Positions 55,069 to 64,000 of a DNA stretch of 64,000 nt are shown here, piece after piece. This DNA comes from Flavobacteriales bacterium BRH_c54 (GTDB lineage: Bacteria > Bacteroidota > Bacteroidia > Flavobacteriales_E > Vicingaceae): the NCBI GenBank assembly GCA_000961845.1, contig LADZ01000001.1, positions 1 through 64,000 of the forward strand, given 5' to 3'. How positions within the stretch are numbered: position 1 is the stretch's first letter; each line of letters opens with the position of its first letter. The notes under the pieces are model-generated. The model was not told the origin of the DNA. It did no database searches and saw only the letters and a list, made by a program, of their open reading frames with translations. Position numbers and translations under genes: made by a program.

Positions 55069-56835
55069 TTAATACCCAACCTCTAAATCTAATCTATCTT
55101 TTAATAGTTTTAAGACAGGATTTTTCTCCGACATTTTTTCAAACTTTTCTTCGGGAGTAAATGCTTTTTTATTGGCTTTGTCTTTATTAATGGTCAATTC
55201 AAAATCAATATTATAATTGTTTAGTGTAGCTCTAAAAAAGTCTAAGATGTCAGGTTTTTGAGCAGTAAATTCATCTACTATGGCTTTATTTTCTACAATA
55301 ACTTTTATTAGTGTGCCTTCAATTTCAGGAGTGTTTTCAAAAGCCGAAGCAAACATAATTTGACCATCAGTTAAAAGTTTATCCTTATAGATTTTCCATT
55401 GAGCTAAGAATGCTTCTTCTGTAAAAGCTACGGTAGGTTTTTCTGAAGTATCTTCTTTTTTGCCGGAGTTTTCTTTGTCGGCAAGTTGTTCTTTTATAGA
55501 AATGGTTCCGGACAACTGAAAACTCCCTAATTGCTTACTATAAGTCGCTTTTTTTTCTTCAACCGGTGGTGTTTCCGGTTTGGTAAGAGTAATTATTGGT
55601 TCATTAACAATTGTTGGCGTTGGTTGGGGTTGTTCTTTTTTAGGTTGAACAACAACGCCCTCATGCTTTTCAACAGCTTTTGCTAACTCTTTGTTGTTAG
55701 AAAAAGGGAGGTTAATTATGGGCTTTTTTTTTTCGTCTTGCGAGTAGTTTCTACTGCATAGTTGCATTAACATTACTTCTACCAAAAGCCGTTTGTTTTT
55801 ACTGCTCTTATAAGTAGTGTCTGTTTGGGAAGTAATGGATAAAAACGAAATTAAATCGTTAAGATTTATTTTTTTAGATTGATCTAAGTACTTTTCTTTA
55901 ATAGAAGGACCAACTTCTAATAAATTAACCGTTGCATTATCTTGGCAAACCAATAGGTTTCTTAAATGTTCAGATAATCCGTTAATGAAGTTATGACCAT
56001 CAAAACCATTGTTTAATATTTCATTAAAAATTAACAGCGCATTAGAAATATTATTAGTAATAATAGCATCGGTAATTTTAAAGTAATAATCGTAATCTAA
56101 AATATTAAGGTTATCAATTACATCCTGATACGTTATTTTATTTCCTGAAAAACTAACAATCTGGTCGAACATAGAAAGAGCGTCTCTTAAAGCTCCATCT
56201 GCTTTTTGAGCGATAATATGTAAACCTTCTTTTTCAGCTTCAATAGTTTCTTTTTCAGCAATGTGTGCCAAGTGATTGGCGATATCTTCAATTTGAATTC
56301 TATTGAAATCAAAAACCTGACAACGAGATAATATCGTTGGGATAATTTTGTGTTTTTCGGTAGTAGCTAATATAAAAATAGCATGTTTAGGAGGCTCTTC
56401 TAATGTTTTTAAGAAAGCATTAAAGGCAGCTTGGGATAACATGTGTACCTCGTCAATAATATACACCTTATGTGTGCCAAGCTGAGGAGCAAACCTCACC
56501 TGATCTATCAAAGCTCTAATATCATCAACAGAGTTATTTGAAGCTGCATCGAGTTCATATACATTTAAAGAATGTCCTTCATTAAAAGATTTACATGATT
56601 CACACTCATCACAGGCCTCAATATTTTGAGTAATATTAAAACAGTTAATGGTTTTTGCTAAGATTCTTGCACAAGTAGTTTTTCCGACTCCTCGTGGTCC
56701 GCAAAAAAGAAATGCTTGTGCTAAATGTGCTGTTTTTATGGCATTTTTTAAAGTAGAAGTGATGGAGTGTTGCCCAACTACAGTATCAAAAGTTACCGGT
56801 CTGTATTTCCTGGCTGAAACAATGTAATTTTCCAT
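55069..56835 (-). CDS. dnaX: DNA polymerase III subunits gamma/tau
   Basis: A 588-residue clamp-loader ATPase. Walker A is GPRGVGKT (46-53), the zinc module uses Cys64, Cys75, Cys78 and Cys81 (CDECESCKSF), Walker B is YIIDEVHML, the arginine finger is in LATTEKHKIIPTILSRCQVF. A Lys/Pro-rich linker (about 390-440) precedes the C-terminal tau-like domain. A -7 box TATATTTG (56870-56863, minus) lies 28 nt upstream. It is convergent with the SIR2 gene. Confidence 0.97.
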   Translation of the reverse strand: MENYIVSARKYRPVTFDTVVGQHSITSTLKNAIKTAHLAQAFLFCGPRGVGKTTCARILAKTINCFNITQNIEACDECESCKSFNEGHSLNVYELDAASNNSVDDIRALIDQVRFAPQLGTHKVYIIDEVHMLSQAAFNAFLKTLEEPPKHAIFILATTEKHKIIPTILSRCQVFDFNRIQIEDIANHLAHIAEKETIEAEKEGLHIIAQKADGALRDALSMFDQIVSFSGNKITYQDVIDNLNILDYDYYFKITDAIITNNISNALLIFNEILNNGFDGHNFINGLSEHLRNLLVCQDNATVNLLEVGPSIKEKYLDQSKKINLNDLISFLSITSQTDTTYKSSKNKRLLVEVMLMQLCSRNYSQDEKKKPIINLPFSNNKELAKAVEKHEGVVVQPKKEQPQPTPTIVNEPIITLTKPETPPVEEKKATYSKQLGSFQLSGTISIKEQLADKENSGKKEDTSEKPTVAFTEEAFLAQWKIYKDKLLTDGQIMFASAFENTPEIEGTLIKVIVENKAIVDEFTAQKPDILDFFRATLNNYNIDFELTINKDKANKKAFTPEEKFEKMSEKNPVLKLLKDRLDLEVGY

Positions 56836-57032
56836 AAATAAATACTACTTTTTAAGAGGTAACAAATATACTTTTAAATGAAGCAATAATGAAAATGAAT
56901 TAAGAAATATTTATCAACTCCAAATAAAAAAATGCACTTTTGTAACTGTGCAGACTATATAAATTTAAGTACATTCGCATGTTTTTATACTAAACACTGT
57001 ATTTTGTAGTTATACAACACAAAATTTATTTT

Positions 57033-59615
57033 TTGAAGTTAAACAAAGTCATATTAATAACATTTGCACTTTTATTGGTGCTTGCTTCTTGTTCAAGAAA
57101 GAAAAATACTTTTACCAGAAGAGCTTATCATAATACCACAGCAAGGTATAATGGGTATTTTAATGCCCGAGAAATCATGAAAGCAGATGTGAAAAAGCTG
57201 CGAGAAGAACACAGTGATGATTTTTCTGAGCTTATTCCAATATTTATTTATCCTGATGAAACAAAATCTAAAAGCATGTTTCCTAATATGGAAAGAGTGA
57301 TAGATAAAACCACTAATGTAATTGATAGACATTCTATATATATTAGAAATGAAGAACATGTTAGGTGGATTGATGATTGTTATATGTTAATGGGGAGAGC
57401 TCGTTTTTATAAACAAGAATTTTATATTGCGCTAGAAGTTTTTGAATATGTGGCGAAAGCCTATAACAAAAAACCACCCGGTTACGAAGCTCAAATTTGG
57501 TTAGCAAGAACTCATTTGGAATTAAAAGAATTGAATAAAGCTGAAGCTATCCTGAAAAAATTAGAAGAAAAGAAAAGTATTCCTAAACAGTTTGCTAGCG
57601 AATTTAATGCTGTTTTTGCTGATTATTATATTCGGGTAAACAATAGGGAAGAAGCTATAAAACATCTTGAAAAAGCATTGGAAACTACTAGAAAGAAACA
57701 CCATAAAATAAGATTCAATTATGTGTTAGCTCAACTTTGGCTAAAACAAAAAGAGTTTGAACAAGCTTCTATTTATTTTAGTAAAGTAATAAAATTGAAG
57801 CCTGGGTATGAAATGCTTTTTAATGCAAAAATCAGTAGAGCATTAGCTTTTGATACAGAAGGAGAAGGGCAAAGTAGCATTAAAAAAATGCTTAGAAAAA
57901 TGCTAAAAGATAAAAAGAATGAAGATTATAAAGATCAGATTTATTATGCTTTGGCAGATATTGCTTTTAAAGAAGAAAAAGATTCGTTAGCGATAGATTA
58001 TCTTACAAAATCTGCTGCGTATAGTACCACAAATACTAAACAAAAAGCAATAACTTATTTAAGGTTGGGGCAATATTTTTATGATATTCCTAAATACTTA
58101 AAATCGTACAATTATTATGATAGTTGTTTAACCGTATTGCCAAAAGAGTATAAAGACTATGAAAAAATTGAAATGCGAACAAAAGCATTGAAAAAATTGG
58201 CAGACAACATTGTTATTGTACAAAAAGAAGATAGTCTGCAAAGAATGGCAACTGATGTAGAATTTAGAACTAAGGTTATTGATGATTTAATTGCAAAAGC
58301 TGAAAAAGAAGAACAGGAAAAGCAGTTAGCCGAAAGTAATAACAATAGTGTAGATTTTATGGAGAATAATGTTCCGGGTGGAGGAACTAATAAAGGTGAA
58401 TGGTATTTCTATAACCAAAATACTATGGGTTTTGGTTTTTCTGATTTCAGAAAAAAATGGGGAGATAGAAAATTAGAAGATAATTGGAGAAGAAGTAATA
58501 AAGAAAGTTTAATACCCGATGAGGAATCTATAGCAAACGAAAATGATTCTTCTAAAACCGATACAAGTGGAACTAAAGTAAACGAAAAAACCACTCCCGA
58601 ATATTACATGCAGTTTTTGCCTCTTACAGAAACTAAAATGAAAGCTTCTCACAATAAAATTATTGAAGCACTTTTTGCATTAGGAAATATTTATAAAGAA
58701 GACTTTCAAGACTACCCACACTCCATAAAATCTTTTGAAAGATTGATTTCAGATTACGATACATCAAGCTATGTACTTCCATCCTGGTTTAATCTTTATA
58801 GAATTAGTTTGCTAATTAAAGACGATGAAATGGAGGAGAAGTATAAAAATTTAGTATTGAGAAATTATCCAGAGAGTGAATATGCTAAAATAATTTTAGA
58901 CCCTACTTATAATCAAGTAACCAGAGAAAACAGACGAAGAGTAGATAATTATTACTCTATTGTTTACGAGCTTTTTAAAGATGGGCATTATGATAAAGTT
59001 ATTATGCGATGCGATAGGGCGACAACTATTTTTGCTGAGAATCATATTCAAGATAAATTTGATTTTCTGGCAGCATTATCAATAGGGCATACTATGCCGA
59101 GAGATACTTTTAAAGTAGCTTTAGAAATATTTATTGAAAATCATCCTGAATCTGAGTCGAAACCAGAAGCGGTTAAAATTCTTAAATTGATGAAAGATGG
59201 AATTAAAATCGATATTGAAACGGAAAAAGAAGTGCCATATAAACATGTTTTTGATACAGAATTTTTAGTTGTAGTAGTGGTTCCAAATACCGATAAGCAG
59301 CTCAACATGTATAAAAATAAAATAGTAGATTTTAATAGAAATAATTTTAGCGACCTTACTTTTGAGCCGGTAAAAAGTATTTTTTTAGATGCCAAAAGTC
59401 AGATAATTATAGTAAAACCAATTAAAGGATATGAAAAAGTGATTAATTATTATAAAGCATTAATCCTAAACAAAACCTCATTACAAGAATTAAACGCTAA
59501 AGAATATCCAACATTTATTATTTCAAGTGATAACTTTAACTTGTTTTATAAAGATAAAGATATCCCTTATTATTTAACCTTCTTTAACAAGAATTTTGAT
59601 GTGAGCATAAAATAA
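57033..59615 (+). CDS. porW: SprE/PorW-like type IX secretion lipoprotein (TPR)
   Basis: An 860-residue lipoprotein with lipobox LASC (Cys20). The frame starts with TTG at 57033, and no ATG precedes the signal peptide, so TTG is the likely start. It opens KKNTFTRRAYHNTTARYNGY, typical of SprE/PorW. TPR arrays follow at about 110-390 (YKQEFYIALEVFEYVAKAYN, KQFASEFNAVFADYYIRVNN, EQASIYFSKVIKLKPGYE) and about 540-720, with a helical, less conserved C-terminus. SprE/PorW links T9SS core parts and is needed for gliding and secretion in flavobacteria. Confidence 0.85.
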   Translation: MKLNKVILITFALLLVLASCSRKKNTFTRRAYHNTTARYNGYFNAREIMKADVKKLREEHSDDFSELIPIFIYPDETKSKSMFPNMERVIDKTTNVIDRHSIYIRNEEHVRWIDDCYMLMGRARFYKQEFYIALEVFEYVAKAYNKKPPGYEAQIWLARTHLELKELNKAEAILKKLEEKKSIPKQFASEFNAVFADYYIRVNNREEAIKHLEKALETTRKKHHKIRFNYVLAQLWLKQKEFEQASIYFSKVIKLKPGYEMLFNAKISRALAFDTEGEGQSSIKKMLRKMLKDKKNEDYKDQIYYALADIAFKEEKDSLAIDYLTKSAAYSTTNTKQKAITYLRLGQYFYDIPKYLKSYNYYDSCLTVLPKEYKDYEKIEMRTKALKKLADNIVIVQKEDSLQRMATDVEFRTKVIDDLIAKAEKEEQEKQLAESNNNSVDFMENNVPGGGTNKGEWYFYNQNTMGFGFSDFRKKWGDRKLEDNWRRSNKESLIPDEESIANENDSSKTDTSGTKVNEKTTPEYYMQFLPLTETKMKASHNKIIEALFALGNIYKEDFQDYPHSIKSFERLISDYDTSSYVLPSWFNLYRISLLIKDDEMEEKYKNLVLRNYPESEYAKIILDPTYNQVTRENRRRVDNYYSIVYELFKDGHYDKVIMRCDRATTIFAENHIQDKFDFLAALSIGHTMPRDTFKVALEIFIENHPESESKPEAVKILKLMKDGIKIDIETEKEVPYKHVFDTEFLVVVVVPNTDKQLNMYKNKIVDFNRNNFSDLTFEPVKSIFLDAKSQIIIVKPIKGYEKVINYYKALILNKTSLQELNAKEYPTFIISSDNFNLFYKDKDIPYYLTFFNKNFDVSIK

Positions 59616-59658
59616 ATATGCTAATTTTAGCCACGTTTTAGATTGGAATAAAAAGAAT

Positions 59659-59690
59659 TTTGAATGTAAAAGAATAAAAAATTACCTTTG
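59659..59690 (+). promoter_or_regulatory. Promoter of the bactofilin-atpZ unit
   Basis: TTTG (59659-59662), a 20-nt spacer and TACCTTTG (59683-59690) match the consensus exactly, 32 nt before the ATG at 59723. Confidence 0.7.
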
Positions 59691-59722
59691 TCCGCTGAAA
59701 ACTTAATTTATTAACGTAAATA

Positions 59723-60148
59723 ATGTTTACCAAAAACTCAAATAAGATGGCAAAAACACAAGAAATAACCAGCCCGGAAATTAATATTATTCAGAAAGGA
59801 ACTGAAATTACAGGGAATATTACTTGCTCAGGCGATATTAGAATTGATGGTGCTTTAAATGGAACATTAGTTTCTCAAGGAAAATTGGTTGTTGGAAATT
59901 CAGGAGTAATAGAAGGAGAAGTGAAATGCAAAAATGCTGATGTTTCTGGAAATATCAATGCGAAAATATATGTTGAAGAATTATTACAATTAAAATCTAC
60001 AGCAAACATAGTTGGTGAAATCAATACCAAAAAGCTTTCTATTGAACCGGGAGCAAACTTCTCAGGAACTTGTAACATGGGCAATGGAAACAATACTCAA
60101 CTAAATGGAGCAAAAAAAGAAGCCCACCAAGAAGTCCAACTCGTTTAA
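59723..60148 (+). CDS. Bactofilin (polymer-forming cytoskeletal protein)
   Basis: A 141-residue bactofilin. The beta-helix core (about 20-110) shows the repeating pattern GTEITGNITCSGDIRIDGAL, GKLVVGNSGVIEGEVKCKNA and LKSTANIVGEINTKKLSIEP. A second ATG at 59747 (MAKTQEIT) is an equally possible start. It assembles filaments at the inner membrane. Its 3' end overlaps atpZ by 44 nt in another frame. Confidence 0.92.
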   Translation: MFTKNSNKMAKTQEITSPEINIIQKGTEITGNITCSGDIRIDGALNGTLVSQGKLVVGNSGVIEGEVKCKNADVSGNINAKIYVEELLQLKSTANIVGEINTKKLSIEPGANFSGTCNMGNGNNTQLNGAKKEAHQEVQLV

Positions 60149-60359
60149 TAAATTTGCTAGGCTATCAGGTATAGCAGTTCAGATGGGGGTGATTATTTTT
60201 TTAGGAGCATACTCAGGCAAGTTGTTAGATGAAAAATATCCTTCCGATAAAAAATGGTTTACTATAGGGCTAACTATTTTGAGTGTTGCCATAGCACTAT
60301 ATACAGTGTTAAAACAAGTAAATAAAATTAATCAAGAAGAAGATGAAGAAAAACAATGA
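60105..60359 (+). CDS. atpZ: AtpZ/AtpI family ATP synthase accessory protein
   Basis: An 84-residue protein with a basic N-terminus (MEQKKKPTKKS) and two membrane segments (GIAVQMGVIIFLGAYSGKLL and FTIGLTILSVAIALYTVL). It matches AtpZ, the small F0 accessory gene before atpI/atpB. It overlaps bactofilin by 44 nt and the next gene by 4 nt (ATGA), giving tight translational coupling. Confidence 0.88.
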   Translation: MEQKKKPTKKSNSFNKFARLSGIAVQMGVIIFLGAYSGKLLDEKYPSDKKWFTIGLTILSVAIALYTVLKQVNKINQEEDEEKQ

Positions 60360-60757
60360 ACCGAGTTACTGTTAATTTTTTTCTTCTGTTATTAATATCT
60401 CTAGGTGTAATTTTTTGTGGACATCTTTTTCTTTTACATTTTTTAGGTTTTCCATTGTTTGGTAACAAGATTATCTTAGCCTATTTAGTTAACTTTAGTA
60501 TCACCTTTGGCAGTTTTGTTTTTCTATTCAATTTCAGAAATAAATTTGCTGAAAGTTTAGGCTATTTTTTTATGGCTGTGAGCATGTTAAAGTTTGTGGT
60601 GTTTTTCATCTTTTTTCATCCTGATTATCATGAAGATGGTAAGGTAGATAAATTAGAATTTGCAGCCTTTTTTATACCATATGCAGTGAGTCTTTTTTTA
60701 GAAACTATAGTGCTGATTAGGTTGTTAAATAAAGGGGGTTCAGGAGGTTGGAAATAA
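60356..60757 (+). CDS. DUF6168-like membrane protein in the AtpI position
   Basis: A 133-residue protein with four predicted membrane helices (VTVNFFLLLLISLGVIFCGH, ILAYLVNFSITFGSFVF, SLGYFFMAVSMLKFVVFFI, FIPYAVSLFLETIVLIRLL). It lies between atpZ and atpB, where AtpI is encoded in other phyla, so an F0 assembly or ion role is plausible. The family name is from memory of Flavobacteriia proteins. It overlaps atpZ by 4 nt. Confidence 0.75.
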   Translation: MNRVTVNFFLLLLISLGVIFCGHLFLLHFLGFPLFGNKIILAYLVNFSITFGSFVFLFNFRNKFAESLGYFFMAVSMLKFVVFFIFFHPDYHEDGKVDKLEFAAFFIPYAVSLFLETIVLIRLLNKGGSGGWK

Positions 60758-60782
60758 GTGGTAAATATTTTTTTGAATATGC

Positions 60783-60812
60783 TTTGAAAATAGATATTAA
60801 TAATTACTTTTG
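60783..60812 (+). promoter_or_regulatory. Promoter upstream of atpB
   Basis: TTTG (60783-60786), an 18-nt spacer and TACTTTTG (60805-60812) match the consensus exactly. It can drive atpB-E-F-H-A apart from the bactofilin promoter. Confidence 0.7.
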
Positions 60813-60847
60813 CAGCGTTTTTAAACAACCTTTTTTTGAAGACTGAT

Positions 60848-61915
60848 ATGCAAGGAAAAAAAATATTCAAGTTACTTTTATTTTTATTGTTAATAACGCC
60901 ATCATTAACTATTGCTTCTGAGGAAGTTGCGAAAGAAGAAAACAGTGTTAAATCAGAAATTAAACAAGACATTATGCATCATTTGCAAGATGCGTATGAT
61001 TTTCATCTTTTTACAGATAAAACTACCAATACACATTACGGATTTCCATTACCTATAATTTTATGGGATAATGGTTTGCACGTTTTTATGTCGTCAAAAT
61101 TTCATCATGGAGAAGCTGTTGCTGAATCAAAAGGAAATTACTATAAAATTTATCACAATAAAATCTACAAAACAGATGCTGAAGGAACGTTATCTATGGA
61201 TGAAAATCATCATGTAACGAATGCTAAGCCTTTAGATTTTTCTATTACCAAAAGTGTTTTTAGTGTAATGCTGATTTCTTTACTTATATTTTTATTGTTT
61301 AGAGGATTTGCTAAATCATACAAAAAATCTCATATACCTAATGCAGTTGGTAAATTTATGGAGCCATTAGTGTTGTTTGTAAGAGATGAAATTGCTATCC
61401 CAAATATTGGTGAAAAACATTATAAAAAATACATGAGTTACTTATTAACTGTATTCTTTTTTATATGGTTTATTAATTTAACAGGGTTAACTCCACTTGG
61501 AATTAATGTAACGGGAAATATAGCGGTAACATTTTGTTTGGCATTAATTACTTTTTTAATTACTCAATTTACATCTAAAAAAGATTATTGGAAACACATT
61601 TTCTGGATGCCGGGAGTGCCTGTGCCAATGAAGTTTGTATTAGCTCCAATAGAATTGTTAGGAGTCTTTATTAAACCATTTGCATTGATGATTCGTTTGT
61701 ATGCAAATATTTCAGCAGGACATATAGTATTGATGAGTTTAGTAGGGTTGCTATTTGTTTTTCAAAATTGGTTTGCACGAGGAGCATTTTTAGGGTTGAC
61801 ATTGTTTTTGTCTATCATAGAATTGCTAGTAGCTTTTTTACAAGCATATATTTTTACCATGCTAACAGCCCTTTATTTTGGAGGAGCAGTGGCAGAACAT
61901 GATGACCACCATTAA
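60848..61915 (+). CDS. atpB: F0F1 ATP synthase subunit A
   Basis: The ATG at 60848 gives 355 residues; the TTG at 60836 only adds four. It has a signal-like segment (1-23), an N-terminal extension of about 110 residues (HHLQDAYDFHLF..., probably periplasmic), and the core a-subunit helices with the proton-channel Arg in IKPFALMIRLYANISAGHIV. Family length without the extension is about 250. It has its own promoter and is followed by atpE. Confidence 0.96.
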   Translation: MQGKKIFKLLLFLLLITPSLTIASEEVAKEENSVKSEIKQDIMHHLQDAYDFHLFTDKTTNTHYGFPLPIILWDNGLHVFMSSKFHHGEAVAESKGNYYKIYHNKIYKTDAEGTLSMDENHHVTNAKPLDFSITKSVFSVMLISLLIFLLFRGFAKSYKKSHIPNAVGKFMEPLVLFVRDEIAIPNIGEKHYKKYMSYLLTVFFFIWFINLTGLTPLGINVTGNIAVTFCLALITFLITQFTSKKDYWKHIFWMPGVPVPMKFVLAPIELLGVFIKPFALMIRLYANISAGHIVLMSLVGLLFVFQNWFARGAFLGLTLFLSIIELLVAFLQAYIFTMLTALYFGGAVAEHDDHH

Positions 61916-61963
61916 GGTAAATCATCATTTAATTTGTAATTATTAACTTAAATTTTATATATT

Positions 61964-62155
61964 ATGGAAATTCCAGCGATTGTAGGTGCAGGTTTAGTAG
62001 TAATCGGAGCCGGTATTGGTATCGGACGTATTGGTGGTTCAGCAATGGACGCTATTGCGAGACAGCCTGAGGCTACTAACAAAATTCAAACAGCTATGCT
62101 TATTGCAGCAGCGCTTATTGAAGGTATTGGATTTGCTGCATTATTTGCAGTTTAA
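61964..62155 (+). CDS. atpE: F0F1 ATP synthase subunit C
   Basis: A 63-residue hairpin of two helices: GAGLVVIGAGIGIGRIGGSA, loop AIARQPEATNK, and ALIEGIGFAALF with the ion-binding Glu. No Na+-site Gln is seen in helix one, which favours proton coupling. A perfect 15-bp hairpin follows its stop. Confidence 0.97.
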   Translation: MEIPAIVGAGLVVIGAGIGIGRIGGSAMDAIARQPEATNKIQTAMLIAAALIEGIGFAALFAV

Positions 62156-62162
62156 CTAATCT

Positions 62163-62197
62163 AGAATCAACCGTAACGATTGGTTACGGTTGATTCT
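62163..62197 (+). promoter_or_regulatory. Perfect hairpin between atpE and atpF
   Basis: AGAATCAACCGTAAC (62163-62177) pairs perfectly with GTTACGGTTGATTCT (62183-62197) around loop GATTG. No U-tract follows (TAAAATTTAAAATT), so it is more likely an mRNA stability or processing element than a full terminator. Confidence 0.6.
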
Positions 62198-62223
62198 TAA
62201 AATTTAAAATTTAATAAAAAGAT

Positions 62224-62724
62224 ATGGAAAAATTAATAAATGAATTTTCGGTAGGCTTGTTTTTTTGGCAAACACTATTGTTTTTAGTGTTACTTTTTTT
62301 ACTTAAAAAGTACGCTTGGAAACCTATTTTAAATGCAGTAAATGAGCGTGAAAAATCAATTGAAGATGCTTTGAATAAAGCTGAAGAAGCCAAAAAAGAG
62401 ATGGCTGAATTAAAATCTGCTAATGAAGATTTATTAAAAGAGGCTCGTGTTGAAAGAGATGAAATATTGAAAGAAGCTCGTACATTAAAAGATAAAATTA
62501 TTGCAGAAGCTAAAACTAAAGCTAATGAAGATGCAGAGAGAATTGTTGCATCAGCAAGAGAAAGCATTCAGCATGAAAAGATGGCTGCTGTTACTGAACT
62601 AAAAAATCAAGTAGCTGTTTTATCTATTGAAATTGCAGAAAAAATATTAAAACAAGAACTTTCTTCTGAAGCAAAACAATCTTCTATGATTAGTAGTGTT
62701 GTTAATGAGATTCAACTAAATTAA
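62224..62724 (+). CDS. atpF: F0F1 ATP synthase subunit B
   Basis: A 166-residue peripheral stalk subunit. One N-terminal membrane helix (FFWQTLLFLVLLFLLKKYAW) precedes a long charged coiled coil (about 30-150, EEAKKEMAELKSANEDLLKE) and a C-terminal delta-binding region. It follows the atpE hairpin; atpH starts 8 bp later. Confidence 0.97.
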   Translation: MEKLINEFSVGLFFWQTLLFLVLLFLLKKYAWKPILNAVNEREKSIEDALNKAEEAKKEMAELKSANEDLLKEARVERDEILKEARTLKDKIIAEAKTKANEDAERIVASARESIQHEKMAAVTELKNQVAVLSIEIAEKILKQELSSEAKQSSMISSVVNEIQLN

Positions 62725-62732
62725 TACCTAAA

Positions 62733-63293
62733 ATGTTAGATTCGAAAGTAGCATCAAGATATGCTAAGTCCTTAATAGACTTAGGAAAGGAGCAGAATGC
62801 TTTAGAAACATTGATTAAAGATATGATCTTAATCAAGGATGTTTGTAATGAAAATCCTGATTTCATAACTTTACTTAAAAGTCCTGTTATCAGAGGAGAT
62901 AAGAAACAAGCTATTATCAAAGAAGTTTTTTATAACTCATTTAGTTCCGAAGTAACAAAAGCTTTCGTAGAAATTATTTTAAGAAAAAAAAGAGAATCAA
63001 TTCTTTATGCTATTGCGGTTTCTTTTATTAGTTTATATAAAGAACATTATAATATTAAAATAGCAAAAGTAACTACTGCAGTTCCCCTTTCTGCCGAGCA
63101 AAAACAAAGTATTATTGCTCAAATTAATAAAACAGAAAAAGCTACAATAGAATTAGAAGAAGTAGTAAATAAAGATATAATTGGTGGTTTAATTCTAAGA
63201 ATAGAAGATAAACAACTGGATGAAAGCATCAGAAGAAAACTCTTAAATTTAGAGATGGAATTTGATGAGAACCCTTATGTAAGAGAATTTTAA
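62733..63293 (+). CDS. atpH: F0F1 ATP synthase subunit delta
   Basis: A 186-residue OSCP/delta subunit joining F1 to the b stalk. It has the N-terminal helical bundle (SKVASRYAKSLIDLGKEQNA), the IILRKKRESILYAIAVSFIS helix and the C-terminal IIGGLILRIEDKQLDESIRR. It is full length, 29 bp before atpA. Confidence 0.96.
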   Translation: MLDSKVASRYAKSLIDLGKEQNALETLIKDMILIKDVCNENPDFITLLKSPVIRGDKKQAIIKEVFYNSFSSEVTKAFVEIILRKKRESILYAIAVSFISLYKEHYNIKIAKVTTAVPLSAEQKQSIIAQINKTEKATIELEEVVNKDIIGGLILRIEDKQLDESIRRKLLNLEMEFDENPYVREF

Positions 63294-63322
63294 AAACTAT
63301 AATAACGATAAAATAATATAAA

Positions 63323-64000
63323 ATGGCCGAAGTAAAACCAGCTGAAGTATCAGCAATCTTAAGACAACAATTAGCCGGATTCAAAACAGAAACTCAACTA
63401 GAAGAAGTAGGAACAGTACTTCAAGTAGGTGATGGAATTGTTAGAATTTATGGTTTATCTAGCGTTCAAGCAGGTGAGCTTATTGAATTTGATAACGGAC
63501 TTTCTGCAATTGTACTTAACTTAGAGGAAGACAATGTAGGTGCTGTATTGTTAGGTTCTTCAGAAGGACTTAAAGAAGGAGATAACGTTAAAAGAACAAA
63601 CAGAATTGCTTCTATTAATGTAGGTGAAGGAATGTTAGGTAGAGTGGTAGATACCTTAGGAACTCCAATTGATGGAAAAGGTCCTATTGAAGGAGATGTT
63701 TATGAAATGCCAATTGAAAGAAAAGCTCCAGGTGTAATTTACAGAGAGCCTGTTGCCGAGCCAATGCAAACAGGAATTAAAGCTATTGATGCGATGATTC
63801 CAATTGGTAGAGGTCAAAGAGAGTTAATTATTGGTGACCGTCAAACAGGAAAAACTTCTGTTGCTATTGATGCCATTATTAACCAAAAAGAATTTTACGA
63901 TAGAGGAGAACCTGTATTCTGTATTTATGTAGCGGTTGGTCAAAAAGGATCTACTGTTGCTAACATTGTACAAACATTAGAAAATGCTGGAGCAATGAAA
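63323..64000 (+). CDS. atpA: F0F1 ATP synthase subunit alpha, 5' part
   Basis: The frame starts at the ATG at 63323 ([20 protein letters not shown]) and runs off the right edge after 226 codons of about 525. The N-terminal beta-barrel ([20 protein letters not shown]) and the start of the nucleotide-binding domain with Walker A GDRQTGKT (about residues 170-177) are present. It is the fifth atp structural gene of the operon; gamma would be expected to follow. Confidence 0.97.
   Translation, partial: MAEVKPAEVSAILRQQLAGFKTETQLEEVGTVLQVGDGIVRIYGLSSVQAGELIEFDNGLSAIVLNLEEDNVGAVLLGSSEGLKEGDNVKRTNRIASINVGEGMLGRVVDTLGTPIDGKGPIEGDVYEMPIERKAPGVIYREPVAEPMQTGIKAIDAMIPIGRGQRELIIGDRQTGKTSVAIDAIINQKEFYDRGEPVFCIYVAVGQKGSTVANIVQTLENAGAMK

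Overview
The window reads as a chromosome segment of a low-GC Bacteroidota, most likely Flavobacteriia-like. The evidence is: type IX secretion (T9SS) parts (a PorZ-like propeller protein and a SprE/PorW-like lipoprotein), cargo proteins with T9SS C-terminal sorting domains, recurring Bacteroidetes promoters (TTTG about 17-23 nt before TAnnTTTG), S16 with a long acidic tail, a DUF2807 protein, and an F-ATPase operon with an AtpB that carries a long N-terminal extension. Genus cannot be told from the sequence alone.

Layout. 1-6.3 kb: the N-terminal part of a repeat-rich secreted protein, an alpha/beta hydrolase, a tRNA-Gly/tRNA-Leu unit with clear promoter and terminator, a YdeI-like protein and a PKD-domain T9SS cargo. 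6.3-16.9 kb: a LuxR-type response regulator, an RsuA/RluB-like pseudouridine synthase whose catalytic motif is altered, metG, LD-carboxypeptidase, yraN, trxB, then porZ-recO-dgkA-hydrolase. 16.9-25.5 kb (minus strand): a lipoprotein/SDR/NlpC unit and a complete MarR-MFP-RND-TolC efflux operon. 25.7-36.5 kb: sodium/solute symporter, aconitase, threonine aldolase-DUF3109, OmpA-like protein-tsaB, apt, acyl-CoA dehydrogenase, rpsU, YihY. 36.6-45.1 kb: CHI-like protein, DUF2807 lipoprotein, PagL-like deacylase, mazG, three unrecognised small genes, asnB and a second T9SS cargo. 45.3-52 kb: housekeeping run rpsP-rimM-trmN6, DUF177-rpmF, fabH-accB-accC, and uspA. 52.2-54.9 kb: an accessory two-gene cassette, a TIR-like protein followed 1 nt later by a SIR2-domain protein with a long unrecognised C-terminus; the SIR2 frame is broken by a +1 shift. 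55-64 kb: dnaX, sprE/porW, bactofilin, and atpZ-(DUF6168-like)-atpB-E-F-H-A, with atpA running off the right edge.

The main candidate for an under-described system is the TIR-like + SIR2 cassette. Both domain families include NAD-degrading antiphage effectors, and the pairing recalls Thoeris (ThsB TIR + ThsA SIR2-SLOG), but the gene order, the TIR subfamily and the SIR2 C-terminus differ. Regulatory layout is also notable. At two loci (rpsU/yihY and rpmF/fabH) an intrinsic terminator physically contains the -33 element of the next gene's promoter. The metG/LD-carboxypeptidase divergent promoters abut base to base. A perfect 15-bp hairpin lies between atpE and atpF. No insertion sequence, prophage, integron or CRISPR array was seen.
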